Part shown: piece after piece, positions 1-11,405 of the stretch | Layout: each line of letters starts with the position of its first letter | Position numbering within the stretch: position 1 is the stretch's first letter | Source: Symbiodinium natans | Taxonomy: Eukaryota > Sar > Dinophyceae > Suessiales > Symbiodiniaceae | DNA: 45,000 bases | Assembly: GCA_905221605.1 (NCBI GenBank) | Contig: CAJNDS010002547.1 | Location: 120,001-165,000 of the forward strand | Reading direction: 5' to 3' | Made by a program: the position numbers and the translations under genes | The notes under the pieces: generated by a model | Databases searched by the model: none | Told to the model about the DNA's origin: nothing | What the model saw: the letters and a program-made list of their open reading frames with translations, nothing else

Positions 1-186
1 TAAACCCTAAACCCTGAACCCTGAACCCTGAACCCTGAACCTCAACGAAAACCAAGAACAGCCTCCTGGAGGTTGAGTGGGCTTCGAAGGTTTAAATGAG
101 CTTGGAGTTTCAGGCGACACCCCCTGAACCCTAAACCCTAGACCCTCAACCCTAAACCCTAGACCCTAAACCCTAAACCCTAAACC

Positions 187-306
187 CTTGAGGCGCCGGG
201 GTTTTTTGCGGCTGAGAGTCGGCGACCCGTCCCTCCGCAGGCAACACATGCAGCCAGCAGCACGCCGCCAAGGGAGCACTTGAAAAAGGAGCAAGGATCT
301 CCATCC
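187..306 (-). CDS. Exon-like island at the window start
   Basis: A minus-strand frame is open from an AG (GGGCCCAG) to GGTTTAGGG, 120 nt, including MEILAPFSSAPLAACCW. Both edges coincide with telomeric arrays. No family. Confidence 0.25.
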
Positions 307-440
307 CTGGGCCCTTTAGGGTTTAGGGTTTAGGGTTTAGGATTTAGGGTTTAGGGTTTCGGTTTTAGGGACCCTTAACAACCGAACTTCCTGAAGCCTT
401 GACCTTTAAGGCCCTGGACCCTCCCCCCCAACCTGTAAAA

Positions 441-547
441 GACCCAGAGTAACCTAGGAAAAGAAAGGACGCCCATCTTGGTTTAAAGGGGAGTATAAGA
501 AAAGCTTAAACCCCAAAAAGAGGTGAACAAGGGCCTCCTGGTCCTAG
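441..547. mobile_element. Family C TIR element
   Basis: Shares GACCCAGAGTAACCTAGGAA, a GGTTTAAAGGGG core and a GGGCCTCCTGGTCCTAG end with the copies at 22688 and 23725. Terminal inverted repeats pair imperfectly. Confidence 0.55.
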
Positions 548-2925
548 AAACTGAAACTCTATGTTCAACTACACAACGCGCAGCTTGCCGGAAGAACCAA
601 TTACCCATACGGCCCATACACCCCTCACTACCACGGCTGCAGACCTACACCGTAAACCCAAAAACCCAGCTACCCTCAACCCAGCTAAAGCCCTGCATTC
701 TTGGGCCGCTCACGCTTAAGTCTATAGGGTCCAACGGGGCTTAGGGTTTGGCGTTGCGGGTTTAGGGTTTAAAGGGTTTACGGTTCAGGGTTTAGGCCAC
801 CACTTATCAACCTCTGCTGTCCTCAACGGCGCCAGGCGAATTCTTGTGCAGAGAAGGCATGCGTGGAGATGAGCCCAATTGGGTTTAGGGTTTTGGGTTT
901 CGGGTTTAGGGTTTAGGGTCACTAACTTAGGGCTCAGCCCTTTAGTGGGGAGTCCGAGACCCGAAGCTCCCCCCAAAAAGCCAGTAATTTGTAGCGTTTC
1001 GGGGTTCTAAGTTAGGGCTTAGGGTTTAGGGTTTAGCGTTTAGGGTTTAGGGTTTAGGGCTTGAACTATTCCTGAAATAGGGGGTCTTGGTCAGTTCTCA
1101 GAAATATGGTCCTTTTGTGGGTACCCTAAATAATCAAGGAACCCAAAAGTGACCACTTGCCTGACCCAAAAACACTATTAGGTTTAGGGTTTAGGGTTTA
1201 GGGTTTAGGGTTTCGGGTTTCGGGTTTAGGGTTTAGGGTTTAGGGTTTAGCGTTTAACGTTTAGGGTTTAGGGTTTAGGGTTTAGGGTCCTATCTACAGG
1301 TCGCCCCAACAAATAGGGAACCCCGAACCCTTGACTGGAAAATAGCCAAACGCCATGGAGCCCCTCATGTTGCGGGATAGGGTTTAGGGTTTAGGGTTTA
1401 GCGTTTAGGGCTCAGGGTTCAGGGTTCAGGGTTTAGGGCTAGGGTCCTCAGCCCCTCCCGCACGCAATTTCCTGTAGTTGCAGTAGCCTTTACAACAACA
1501 GGGGCCACTCGGGAGTCCCAAAATCCAAAAAACCTGAACTCCGAAAGGGTTTAGGGTTTAGGGTTTAGGGTTTAGGGTTGAAGGTTTAGGGTTTAGGCTT
1601 TAGGCTTTAGGCTTTAGGGTTTAGGGTTTAGGGTTTACGGTTCAGGCCTATTTCCTAAACCCCTAAATCCTAAACCCTAACGTAGCTTCCTCGGATATGT
1701 TTTTCAAGGGGCCTAGGGTGGGGCGTTTGAGAGATTGGCAGAATGGTCTGTACGCCAGACCCTAAACCCTAAACCCGAAACGCTCTAGAGTTCATGGGTT
1801 GAAGGCCCACTACAACCCTAAACCCTAGACTCAGCACCCCCCTGCAGGCTCGAGGACTTTTCGCTGCTTGTTTCGGGTTCAGGGTTGAGGGTTGAGGGTT
1901 GAGGGTTAAACCCTAAAATCCTAGCTGGCAAACGGTCCATCGTAGGCAAAAGGCGTTCACAAGCCAAGCCCTAAAGCCGTAAGAAAGGTTTAGCTTGGGT
2001 TTAGTGAGTTTAGTGTAACCCTAAATTAGGGACCCTAAACCCTAAACCCTAAACCCTAAGCCCTAAACCCTAAGTTTAGGGCTTCAGGTCTTTACTCCAC
2101 TCAGCAGACACCATAGAGACCACGACTCCCTCGTAGACACCCGAGACAAATTCTGCCGATGATTGTGGCCGCTGGGGGGGGGGGGGGTTCAGGGTTTAGG
2201 GTTTAGGGTTTAGGGTTCAGGGTTTAGGGTTTAGGGTTCAGGGTGGTCGTGTGGGAGGCATCCTAAAGCCCACAGCTCAACGGTTTAGGGGTTTTGGGTT
2301 TAGGGTTATGGTTTAGGGTTCAGGGTGTAGAGCTTGGGGTTTAGGGTAAATAGATCAAAGGCCCTGGGGCTTAAACCCTCTCAACCCCAACAACCCTAAA
2401 GCCTTTTCTGGCACGCGCCTCGTTATTTGCTGTGCCTCGCAAACCCTGAGCACTAAACTGACGGACTTTGCCCTAAACCCTAAACCCTAAGCCCTAAGCC
2501 CTAAACCCTAAACCGGTCTATGCTCCTCCTGAACGGAAACTGACCACCAAAACCTGTCCAATCAGATAAACGACCTCCCTTAGTTTCGGTCAGATCCGGA
2601 GTTTGGGACCTAGATTTGGGTCCCCCGCTATATGACCCCTATATACACTACACAAAATGAGGGCCCATACTTCGGATCCCTTTGAAACAAGGGTAAGGGA
2701 CCATACCAGGGGCCCATGGTTCCAACCTTTCATTACAGGCCTGGACTTACTATTATGTGACCAACCTGGCGAGTGCTGTGCATGGCAGCGTCCAGCTTAG
2801 CCAGGTTTTGATTCGGGTTTAGGCTTGGGGGCTTAGGGGTCTGGAGGTTTTGAGGGTTTTTGGGGTTTAGGTTCAGGGTTTAGGGATTAGGATTTAGGGA
2901 AATCCTCAAGTCTCGCAGGCTCAAC

Positions 2926-3008
2926 CATCTGCTTCTGGCGGGGGGGTCTCTGGTCGACATCCGCTCAGTGAAACTTCAGGGGTCGTGGCCACGATCTCAC
3001 CGGCTAGC
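2926..3008 (-). CDS. Exon-like island, unknown
   Basis: After TTGTTCAG a minus-strand frame reads LAGEIVATTPEVSLSG with high GC3 and ends at a possible GTTGAG donor. The plus strand is also open. A long TTTAGGG array begins at 3022. Confidence 0.25.
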
Positions 3009-3021
3009 CTGAACAAGGCTT

Positions 3022-3805
3022 AGGTTTAGGGTTTAGGGTTTAGGGTTTAGGGTTTAGGGTTTAGGGTTTAGGGTTTAGGGTTTAGGGTTTAGGGTTTAGG
3101 GTTTAGGGTTTAGGGTTTGGGTTTTAGGTTTAGGGTTTAGGGTTTAGGGTTTAGGGTTTAGGGTTTAGGGTTTAGGGTTTAGGGTTTAGGGTTTAGGGTT
3201 TAGGGTTTAGGGTTTAGGGTTTACGATTCAGGGTTTAAGTCGGGTTTGGGTTTAGGGTTGAGGGTGTTTGAAGGCCGCGGGGGGCAGGGCTGGGGTGATC
3301 CCTTGCGTCGTCCCGCGCGGCCTCTGGCGGCGTTCGTGAGGCCTGGGGCGCTAGGGGGCTTCGAGTTCAAAGGACTCAGAGGGTATGGAGGGCTTGGGGG
3401 GTCTCGAAGGCTTAGAGGGTTTTAGGGGGCTTTAGAGGGCTTGGGGGGCTTAGGACTTTTTACCCTCAACCCCCAAGCCCCAAGTCAGCCCTAACCCGGC
3501 CTAGGGTTTAGGGTTAGGGTTTAGGGTTTAGGGTTTAGGGTTTAGGGTTTAGGGTTTAGGGTTTAGGGTTTAGGGTTTAGGGTTTAGGGGGTTTAGGGTT
3601 TAGGGTTTAGGGTTTAGGGTTTAGGGTTTAGGGTTTAGGGTTTTTTAGGGTTTAGGGTTTAGGGTTTAGGGTTTGGGTTTTAGGGTTTAGGGTTTAGGGT
3701 TTAGGGTTTAGGGTTTAGGGTTTAGGGTTTAGGGTTTAGGGTTTAGGGTTTAAGATTTAGGGTTTAGGGTTTAGGGTTTAGGGTTTAGGGTTTAGGATAT
3801 GCTCC
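3022..3805. repeat. Long interstitial TTTAGGG arrays
   Basis: Near-perfect TTTAGGG at 3022-3223 and 3504-3805, separated by a G-rich ~280-bp island in which I see no gene. These are the longest arrays in the first 8 kb. Confidence 0.95.
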
Positions 3806-4057
3806 CACCTAAGCCCGTTGAAACAGGGCATCTCGGGTTGAGGGGTAGGCGACTCCAGTCTTAGGAGTATTTGTCTTGGCGTGTGTTCTGATTCTGATGC
3901 TGGGTCCCGTATCAGCCCACGATACCTTCGTGCTCAATTGCCGACAACTTTTGGCTCAATTATGAGGCACTCTTTTGCTTGTAGAGCTACTAGCTCTGCT
4001 CTTGGGGTTTAGGGTTTAGGGTTTCGGGTTTAGGGTTTAGCTTGTGCTTCTTCTTGT

Positions 4058-4159
4058 CTTGGTAGCCCAGCAGCCGTCTTGCAATAGGGCTACCCTCTTG
4101 GGGTCGGTTTCTTTGTATAAGGGAACCTTGGACCAGACAAGGGGCAAAAGGGTACTACT
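4058..4159. mobile_element. Family A TIR element cut off by telomeric repeat
   Basis: Matches the family A copies from CTTGGTAGCCCAG through TATAAGGGAACCTTGG to GGGTACTACT. The expected right end (GGGCTACCAAG) is missing and CCCTAAA repeats begin at that point. Confidence 0.6.
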
Positions 4160-5618
4160 AAACCCTAAACCCTAAACCCGAGACCCCAAACCCTAAACCC
4201 TTAACCCTAAACCCTACTGGGCTTGGGCGATCCAAACCGAGAAAGTGTTGGGGGTTTAGGGTTTGGGGTTTGGGGTTTAGGGTTTAGGGTTCAGGGTTTA
4301 GGGTTTGGGCTTCTCAGAAGGGCCTTGAGGGTTGTCTTGCTTTGGGCATCCTTGCATACTCTCAAAGTCCTGTCGACATCACCAGGTACAGCTTCTCAGT
4401 TTCGCAAAGCATGCTCCCTTGACAGGTCCTTTTTAAAATGCGGGTCCCAACAATATGTCCACGCCTCAGGGTATCCTAAGGGTCCTGTACCCTGCACCCT
4501 AAACCGTTCATACTGTATGGAGCTGACCACATTATGCTGCACATGAAAGAATGACCTTTTCACGCTCAGAGCGGCTAGGGAACGTCACATCAGGCAGCAT
4601 ATAAAACTCCTGCAGAGGCTGCCTGACGGCTACTGAACACAAGGTACGGCTCGGGCACGCAACTTCCAGTACCATCTTAAGCTTCGGGATTCACCGGCTA
4701 CCCCTGAACCTAAACCCTAAACCCTAACCCCTAAACCCTAAACCCTCAACCCCAAACCCTAAACCGGGTTTAGGGTTTAAGCTGAAACCGCAACCTGTCA
4801 ATCGTAAGCCGTCCCTGCCATTTGGAGGCGAGATGCCATGAGCCGATGTCGGCAAAATTGTGCAACTCTAAACCCTAAACCCTAAACCCTAAACCCTAAA
4901 CCCTAAACCCTAAACCCTAAACCCTAAGCAATGTCAAACAAAAACGGTCCGTTCCTGGGTCCCCTGTGATAACCTTCGCCTTGATGCTCGGGGCTCACGG
5001 AAGCCTCCTTCTAAGCCCTATGTAAATGGTGTTCCTAAACCCTAAACCCTAAACCCTAAACCCTTAAGCCCAATAAGGGAAAAACTTTTAAAAATGTCCC
5101 AAGGGCCTACCGAGTAAACCCTAAACCCTAAACACTCTCAGGGTATCTTCCGGTACTCTTCAGCCGGCTCTGTAGCGGCCTCTTTCCTGCAGGTGAGGCT
5201 CTCCAACCTTGGCAGACCAGGGATTTGGGCCTTACTTGGAGTCCTAGGGTTTAGGGTTTAGGGTTTAGGGTTTAGGGTGTAGGGTTTAGGGTTCAGAGTT
5301 TAGGGTTTGGGGTTTGGGGTTAGGGTTTAGGGTTTGGACCCGAGGTAGCGGCACCCATGTCCCGACTGAGGAGTCGTCTAACAACTGTCAAGTAAGCCCC
5401 TTAGAGGCTTGTAGGGTCTGGGTTTACCCTAAACCCTAAACCCTAAACCCTAAACCCTAAACCCTAAACCCTAAACCCTAAACCCTAAACCCTGATGCGT
5501 CGCACCAACTGGTCTGCGCACTATGCATCTGATGGCCGCGCAGAACCAGACTAAACCAAATCCTAAACCCTAAATCGCAAACCGCAAACCCTAAACCCTA
5601 AATCCTAAACCCTAAACC

Positions 5619-5687
5619 CAGGAGCTTGTGCAGCGGATAGAGCGCGAAGGTCCAGGACCAAAGGGTCACGGCGAACCTGGGATGGGC
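5619..5687 (-). CDS. Exon-like island with hydrophobic segment
   Basis: Minus-strand frame reads AHPRFAVTLWSWTFALYPLH, then KLL, and runs straight into GGTTTAGGG. The plus strand is open too (ELVQRIEREGPGPKG), so strand is uncertain. Confidence 0.27.
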
Positions 5688-6448
5688 CCTTCGAGCACGT
5701 TTCGGTTCTGGGGTTTAGGGTTTGGGGTTTAGGGTTTAGGGTTTAGGGCTTCGAGCCTCGGACTGTACGGATTTCGGGTTCAGAATTCTCGATCGAGTCA
5801 AAGACAACGGTCAAAGACAGCGCACACTCGAAATTCCCTAGTGGCCCTAGTGGCTGGTTGCACCCAAATTAAACCCCAAACCCTAAACCCTGAAAAATCG
5901 CTGTGAGGATGAGTTTAGAATCTCACGCCTCCACTTTGAGTCCGGGCTTATGATGTCCTAGGAGGGCGCCCTCCAGCAACCTAGGCATATATTAGGGTTT
6001 AGGGTTTCGGGTTTAGGGTCTAGGGTTCAGGGTTTACGGTTAGGGTCCTGACCTCAAAAAAAACCCTTGGATCGTAGTCCAGGAAGAAATAAAAAGCAGA
6101 ACCGCTTAGGCGCCAGGTGGCAAACAGTAAGACCAGTAGCAGGCAGGGGTCAAGAACTGCTGCTCCTTGTCGAGGGGTTTAGAGTTTAAGGCTTAGGGTT
6201 AAGTTCGACGCAAATTTTGAGTGCTTTTTTTATCGCGATACAAACAATCACGTTTGCTTCTAACTTGGGTTGGTTCGTGCTCGTTTTCGTGATTCTGTAG
6301 CTTATGGCTTGTGGGGCTTAGCGATAGTGTTTGGAGTTTCGGGGTGGTACCTTCGGCTGATAGTCCTGGCATCGGAAGTCGAACCACCCTAAACCCTAAA
6401 GCCTAAACCCTAAACCCCCAAACCCCCAAACCCCCAAACCCTACACCC

Positions 6449-6535
6449 ATATCCCTGCCCAGCAGCCGGTGCGATCTTGTACATGATCCAAATCAGTGAA
6501 GGGCTGACGATGTAGAAGGAAGCCATGTTGTGGCT
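6449..6535 (-). CDS. Exon-like island with a transmembrane segment
   Basis: Minus-strand frame reads NMASFYIVSPSLIWIMYK and IAPAAGQGYG, followed by GTGTAGGGTTTGGGG as a possible donor leading into telomere-like repeat. Hydrophobic and GC3-rich. Confidence 0.38.
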
Positions 6536-6782
6536 CCTTTCAGAAAGTCACTTGGGCCACTTCAGGGCATTTTCCAAACTTAGGGTTTAGGGTTTAGGGT
6601 TTAGGGTTTAGGGTTTAGGGTTTAGGGTTTAGGGTTTAGGGTTTCGGGTTTCGGGTTTAGGGCTTAGGGTTTAGGGTTTAGGGCCTAGGGCCTCTCGCCG
6701 CGATATAGGATCGTGGGTTTAGGGTTTAGGGTTCAAGTTTTGGGGTTTAGGGTTTTGAAGTTCAGGGTTTTGGGCCAGGGCA

Positions 6783-6845
6783 CAAGGCCACAGTCCAGAA
6801 CATGCGCTTGTAGAATGTGATGTTGGCATCGACCTGGAGCTTCGG
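6783..6845 (-). CDS. Exon-like island, unknown
   Basis: Minus-strand frame reads KLQVDANITFYKRMFWTVAL. Only about 21 codons, but nearly all are G/C-ending. Lies between telomeric arrays, next to the island at 6449-6535 that also reads on the minus strand. Confidence 0.33.
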
Positions 6846-8159
6846 CTAGGGTTTAGGGTTTAGGGTTTGGGGTTTAGTGTTTGGGGTTTGGGGTTTAGGG
6901 TTAGGGTTTAGGGTTCAGGGTTCAGGGTTCAAGGATCAGGGTTAAAGTCTGGGATGTCATGCTACCCTTCCCCTATCTGCCACCAGGACTGTTGTGGGGA
7001 TGTAGGGCTTCGGGGGTTGCGAAGGTTTGTCTAAAGGTTGTCCGCCGACCCTGGCGGCGTGTTGGATGGGAAAAGGAGGTGAAAACCTCCCTCTTTCCCT
7101 CCTTACCCCCCCAAAAGGGGGGGGGGGGGGTAGTCTATGGAGGGCCAGGCCACCCACACCGCATAAACTCACGGACCATAGGCGGTTTCGCACAGGACAT
7201 AGGTTAAACCTTTCAACTATGCTCCAGCGGGGTCGGCGGCTTGAGCCGGAGGCTCTTAAATTTGGGGGCTTGAGGAGTAGCATTTTGGCAAATCGAGGGG
7301 GTTGGACGTAACTGCTGAGGGTGGAGGGCAGGGTTCAGGTAGAGGGGCAACAACACCAGGAAGAGGTTCAGGAGCTACCGAAACCCAGCGTAAGGCCACA
7401 AACACCTTCATGAAGGCTTCTGTTTTCTCTGGTCCCTACACACGCGAAGCTCCGCAGTAGGCATCCGGCCACACAAACCACCAACCCAGAACCAGGAGAC
7501 CCTGAACCCTAAACCCTAAACCCTAAACCCTAAACCCTAAACCCTAAACCCTAAACCCTAAACCCTAAACCCTAAACCCTAAACCCTAAACCCTATAAAC
7601 CCTTAACCCTATAAACCCTTAACCCTAAACCCTCCAGACTCTGGGGTATGGGGATCATGGCTTTGGGATTTCGAGGGTTTATGCGCCACCCTCAATTTCA
7701 AAACGTCGATGATAAGGCCTAAACGCTTGACCCTACGAAGCCTGTGAACCCGAACCCCTCGACCCCCTAACACCCACAGTTCCTAAAAAGTTAACACTCT
7801 AAACGGCCCGTTTGACCACCCAGACCGAAATTAAACCCTAAACCCTAAGCCCTAAACCCTAAACCCCAAGCCCCAAACCCTAAACCCTAAACCCTAGATC
7901 CTAAATAAGCCTCATGCGGTTCTTTTTCGGGTGGTGGGATGGGCAGAGTGGAGGCTTGGGTTGGGTGGTGACGAAGATGCATCAAGCAAACTAAACCCAA
8001 ACTTCCGGTGCCCTAACCCTAAACCCTAAACCCTAAACCCTTAATCCTCTAAACCCTAATTTTCCTATAAGCCCGAAACCTGAAAACCAAAAGTTCTTTA
8101 CAGCAGCTTTACACCCAAGAGTTCCGAACCCCTAAGCCCTCAGCCCCTACCACTAAACC

Positions 8160-8252
8160 ACTATTTGCTTAAGAACCCCGACCAAAAAAACTCCACCTTG
8201 CCCTATCAGGAAGAATACATTTTTGGTTTGTTGGGGGCTCTTAAGCAATAGT
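8160..8252. mobile_element. Family E TIR element, followed by a second truncated copy
   Basis: CTATTTGCTTAAGAA at the left and TCTTAAGCAATAG at the right. A second left end (CTGCTTAAGAACCC, then C-run/A-run and AATCCCTATATTACCC) starts at 8253 and fades at about 8380 into repeat-rich sequence. Confidence 0.5.
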
Positions 8253-8778
8253 CTGCTTAAGAACCCACCTCCCCCCCCCCCAAAAAAAAAAAAACATGGT
8301 AACAATCCCTATATTACCCTCAATAGGAGTAAACCCTCAACCATGGACCCGTAAGGTCCCTTATAAGGGGTCCCTCCTTGAACCCTAAACCCTAAACCTT
8401 AAACCCTAAACCCTTCACCCTACACCCTAAACCCTAAACCCTAAACCCAACCGTACACCTACCGGCCTCAGGGCCGGGTAGCGGTTGCCTTGTCGACCAC
8501 CAGATGCGGTAGCCGCCGTAGCACATGAGGATCTCCAACCTGATGATTCACTGATGATGGCCCTAAACCCTAAAACCTAAACCCCAAACCCCAAACCCTA
8601 AACCCTAAACCCTAAACCCCCCAAACCCCCTAAACCACCTAAACCCTGAACCCTAAACCCTAAACCCTAAATCCTGAGCTGGGCTATTAGTGTTCAGGGG
8701 CCTTCGCGTCTCAGGGCATAAAGCGGCCTAAGACTGAAGGCTCCACAAGGGCCCCCAAAGACTTGAGCTTTCTTTCGG

Positions 8779-9112
8779 CGTTTAGGGTTTAGGGTTTAGG
8801 GTTTAGAGTTTAGAGTTTAGGGTTTAGGGTTAGGGTTTAGGGTTTAGGGTTTAGGGTTTAGGGTTTAGGGTTTAGGGTTTAGGGTTTAGGGTTTAGGGTT
8901 TAGGGTTTAGGGTTTAGGGTTTAGGGTTTAGGGTTTAGGGTTTAGGGTTTAAAGGGTTTAGGGTTTAGGGTTTAGGGTTTAGGGTTTAGGGTTTAGGGTT
9001 TAGGGTTTAGGGTTTAGGGTTTAGGGTTTAGGGTTTAGGGTTTAGTGTTTAGGGTTTAGGGTTTAGGGTTTAGGGTTTAGGGTTTAGGGTTTAGGGTTTA
9101 GGGTTTAGGGTT
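8779..9112. repeat. Long interstitial TTTAGGG array
   Basis: About 45 near-perfect units directly before the 22-bp minisatellite. Confidence 0.95.
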
Positions 9113-9192
9113 CAGCACTCCGGGTCGAGCAGCTTTATGGTTAAGCTCTATTTACGTCTCGGATATAACACCCACCCACCCAGAGAATCCCA

Positions 9193-9675
9193 CTACATTG
9201 AGAAAGCCAAAAACGGCCAAATTCTGAAAATAAAGCGGCCAAATTCTGAAAATACAGCGGCCAAATTCTGAAAAGAAAGCGGCCAAATTCTGAAAATAAA
9301 ACGGCCAAATTCTGAAAATAAAGCGGCAAAATTCTGAAAATAAAGCGGCCAAATTCTGAAAATAAAGCGGCCAAATTCTGAAAATAAAGCGGCCAAATTC
9401 TGAAAATAAAACGGCCAAATTCTGAAAATAAAGCGGCCAAATTCTGAAAATAAAGCGGCCAAATTCTGAAAATAAAACGGCCAAATTCTGAAAATAGAGC
9501 GGCCAAATTCTGAAAATAAAGCGGCCAAATTCTGAAAATAAAGCGGCCAAATTCTGAAAATAAAGCGGCCAAATTCTGAAATTAAAACGGCCAAATTCTG
9601 AAAATAAAGCGGCCAAATTCTGAAAATAAAGCGGCCAAATTCTGAAAATAAAGCGGCCAAATTTTGAAAATACAA
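9193..9675. repeat. 22-bp minisatellite, about 21 copies
   Basis: Unit GCGGCCAAATTCTGAAAATA plus AA is repeated head to tail with few changes. Because 22 is not a multiple of three and the unit lacks minus-strand stops, all three minus-strand frames stay open (143-160 aa repeats of FRIWPLYFQNLAALFSEFG). These ORFs are a by-product, not genes. Confidence 0.9.
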
Positions 9676-10069
9676 TTAAGGTTTAAATATATATGGTAGA
9701 GAGGGTTTAGGGTTTAGGGTTTAGGGTTTAGGGTTTAGGGCTTAGGGCTTAGGGCTTATAAGGCTTGGGGGAGTAGGGCTTTTCGGGTTCTGGGGTGTTA
9801 GGGGGCTTGTGGTTTGGGGACTGCGGCCTAGCCTAGAGATCATGCTCTCATGCATAGTCAGCTCCCTCCCGAACCTAAACCCTAAACCCTAAACCCTAAA
9901 CCCGAAACCCTGAACCCTGAACCCTGAACCCTAAACCCTAAACCCTAAACCCTAAACCCAAAACCCAAAACCCAAAACCCTAAACCCTAAACCCTAAACC
10001 CTAAACCCTAAACCCTAAACCCTAAACCCTAAACCCTACACCCTAAACCCTCAACCCTAAACTCTAAAC

Positions 10070-10183
10070 GCCGAGAATCAAGTACGCAATGGGCTCCATG
10101 TAGGGGATCTGCCAGAAGTTGTAGGTCACGCGGGTAACTGCGCGGTTCCCCGACAGGACGTAGGCGTCGTGGAAAAACATGTC
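10070..10183 (-). CDS. Exon-like island, unknown membrane-associated protein
   Basis: A minus-strand frame of 38 codons with strongly G/C-ending codons contains DMFFHDAYVLSGNRAVTR and YNFWQIPYMEPIAYLIL. It is bounded by CCTTAG (acceptor) and GTTTAGAGTTTAGGG (donor followed by telomeric repeat). Family not recognised. It may belong with the other minus-strand hydrophobic islands at 5.6-11.4 kb. Confidence 0.45.
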
Positions 10184-10633
10184 CTAAGGTGCGGCGACCT
10201 TACGAACAACAAGCCTACTTTTTCAAGGTTCTTACTACAAACCCCCTTATGAGATTCTTAGGTAACCTACAACAATGTCGGTTTTGGGTTCCTACAGCAG
10301 GGTTTAGACAGGGTTCAAGATTTGGGGTTCAGGGTTTGCGGGTTAGGGCTGGGTAGGGTGCAGGGGAGGTGGGAAGGTGGGACACGATCTTGAAAGGAGC
10401 GTCCAAGCCCTGGCGAGGGGGCGAGGCTGAAGGACTGGCGTTTTCAGAGTTTAGGGTTTAATTAGGGTTTGGGGTTTAGGGTTTAGGGTTTAGTGTTTAG
10501 GGTTTAGGAATCAGGGCTGAGGTTGTGCATTATAGCCCCGGTTCGGCTGAACCCGTAGATCCTAAGCCCTAGGCCGAACAGATACCCCAAACCCTGAACC
10601 TCTTGCAACCAACATCCTGGAGCCTTAGACCTA

Positions 10634-10766
10634 CACCCTTCGACGCCCACCGAAGAGAGCACCAAACACTGCAAACCTCAAGCAATGAGGGGCGAGAATA
10701 GGGTGGCTAATGCCCGCGAGGAAGATGGCAATGACATAGCCGATACCTTCGGGGCTCTCGGTCTCT
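10634..10766 (-). CDS. Exon-like island with a transmembrane segment
   Basis: Minus-strand frame open for about 44 codons after a TTTCAG acceptor. It contains ETESPEGIGYVIAIFLAG followed by ISHPILAPHCLRFAV. The hydrophobic helix and high GC3 suggest a membrane-protein exon. A transporter is possible, but nothing diagnostic is visible. Confidence 0.4.
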
Positions 10767-10916
10767 CTGAAACAGGGTCTGTTTTGCTGTTGTTGGTGAG
10801 TGTCTATGGGGTTCCAAACCCTGCTTCATATGACTATCGGTATCTCAGCACTTAAAGGCTGCTGGGCAAGTTCAGGGTTTAGGGTTTAGGGTTTAGGGTT
10901 TAGGTAGGGTTTAGGG

Positions 10917-11018
10917 TACCAGCAGCAAAGTTGTGCCAGAGCGGACACAGATGCTGATGCCGTAGCGCAGGCGCCAAACCGCGGCCACGGCCAGCCCTAC
11001 GAAGACCAAGCATTCCAC
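10917..11018 (-). CDS. Exon-like island with a transmembrane segment
   Basis: Minus-strand frame after ACTGAG reads VECLVFVGLAVAAVWRLRYG then ISICVRSGTTLLLV, with mostly G/C-ending codons. A hydrophobic helix is followed by a basic residue cluster. Telomeric arrays lie on both sides. Confidence 0.38.
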
Positions 11019-11299
11019 CTCAGTCAATACACCCGATACACCCTAACCCTAAACCCTAAACCCTAAACCCTAAACCCTAAACCCTAAACCCTAAACCCCC
11101 ATGAGCCCTATAAACCCCATAAACCCAATCAACCCTGTAAACCCTGAACAAAAATCTCGATCGGCAACCCTATTGGCTCCGCAACTACGTGCTCCGGAGG
11201 AAGTCAAACACCGTAAGCCCTAAACCCGAAGCCCTAAACTCAGGTGTTTAGGGTTTGGGGTTTAGGGTTTAGGGTTTAGGGTTTGGGGACCCTAAGCCC

Positions 11300-11405
11300 G
11301 AAGCTGCAGGCAAGTCGCGGAATGTGAATATGATAAGTCCAGGTACACAGGGAAAAGGACAGGAAACCCGCTGAAGCCCTGCTTGTAGGTCGCCTCGGCC
11401 TGATC
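11300..11405 (-). CDS. Exon-like island, unknown
   Basis: Minus-strand frame reads ALDQAEATYKQGFSGFPVLF and VYLDLSYSHSATCLQL. High GC3 and open through the whole island between repeats. No family recognised. Confidence 0.33.

Larger units (their letters stand above)
1..4057. repeat. Mosaic of telomeric arrays and short islands
   Basis: TTTAGGG and CCCTAAA blocks of 20-300 bp, with GAACCCT and GGGTTCA variants, alternate with 60-250 bp islands. Besides the listed element and exon-like islands, an island at 785-880 is open on both strands. 2520-2800 is unique AT/GC-balanced sequence with no gene recognised; 1060-1190 and 1660-1800 hold nothing recognisable. Confidence 0.85.
4160..8778. repeat. 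Mosaic of telomeric arrays and islands
   Basis: Same architecture. Islands at 4795-4870, 5345-5395, 5500-5560, 6105-6170 and 7330-7500 are open on the minus strand (the last reads VLGWWFVWPDAYCG and AFMKVFVALRW), perhaps parts of the same gene as 6449-6535. 6950-7310 is G/C-rich with a G11 run; three ORFs overlap there, none convincing. Confidence 0.8.

Noticed and set aside
1-200. Window start as a chromosome end
   Set aside because: The CCCTAAA/CCCTGAA repeats are short, degenerate and mixed with both orientations throughout; nothing marks a terminal tract.
3943-3960. TTTTGGCTCAA similar to the end of the dinoflagellate spliced leader
   Set aside because: Only about 11 bases match and the rest of the leader is absent; probably chance.
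6957-7311. Three overlapping ORFs of 82-108 aa
   Set aside because: They depend on G/C runs and lie on both strands; no protein-like pattern stands out.
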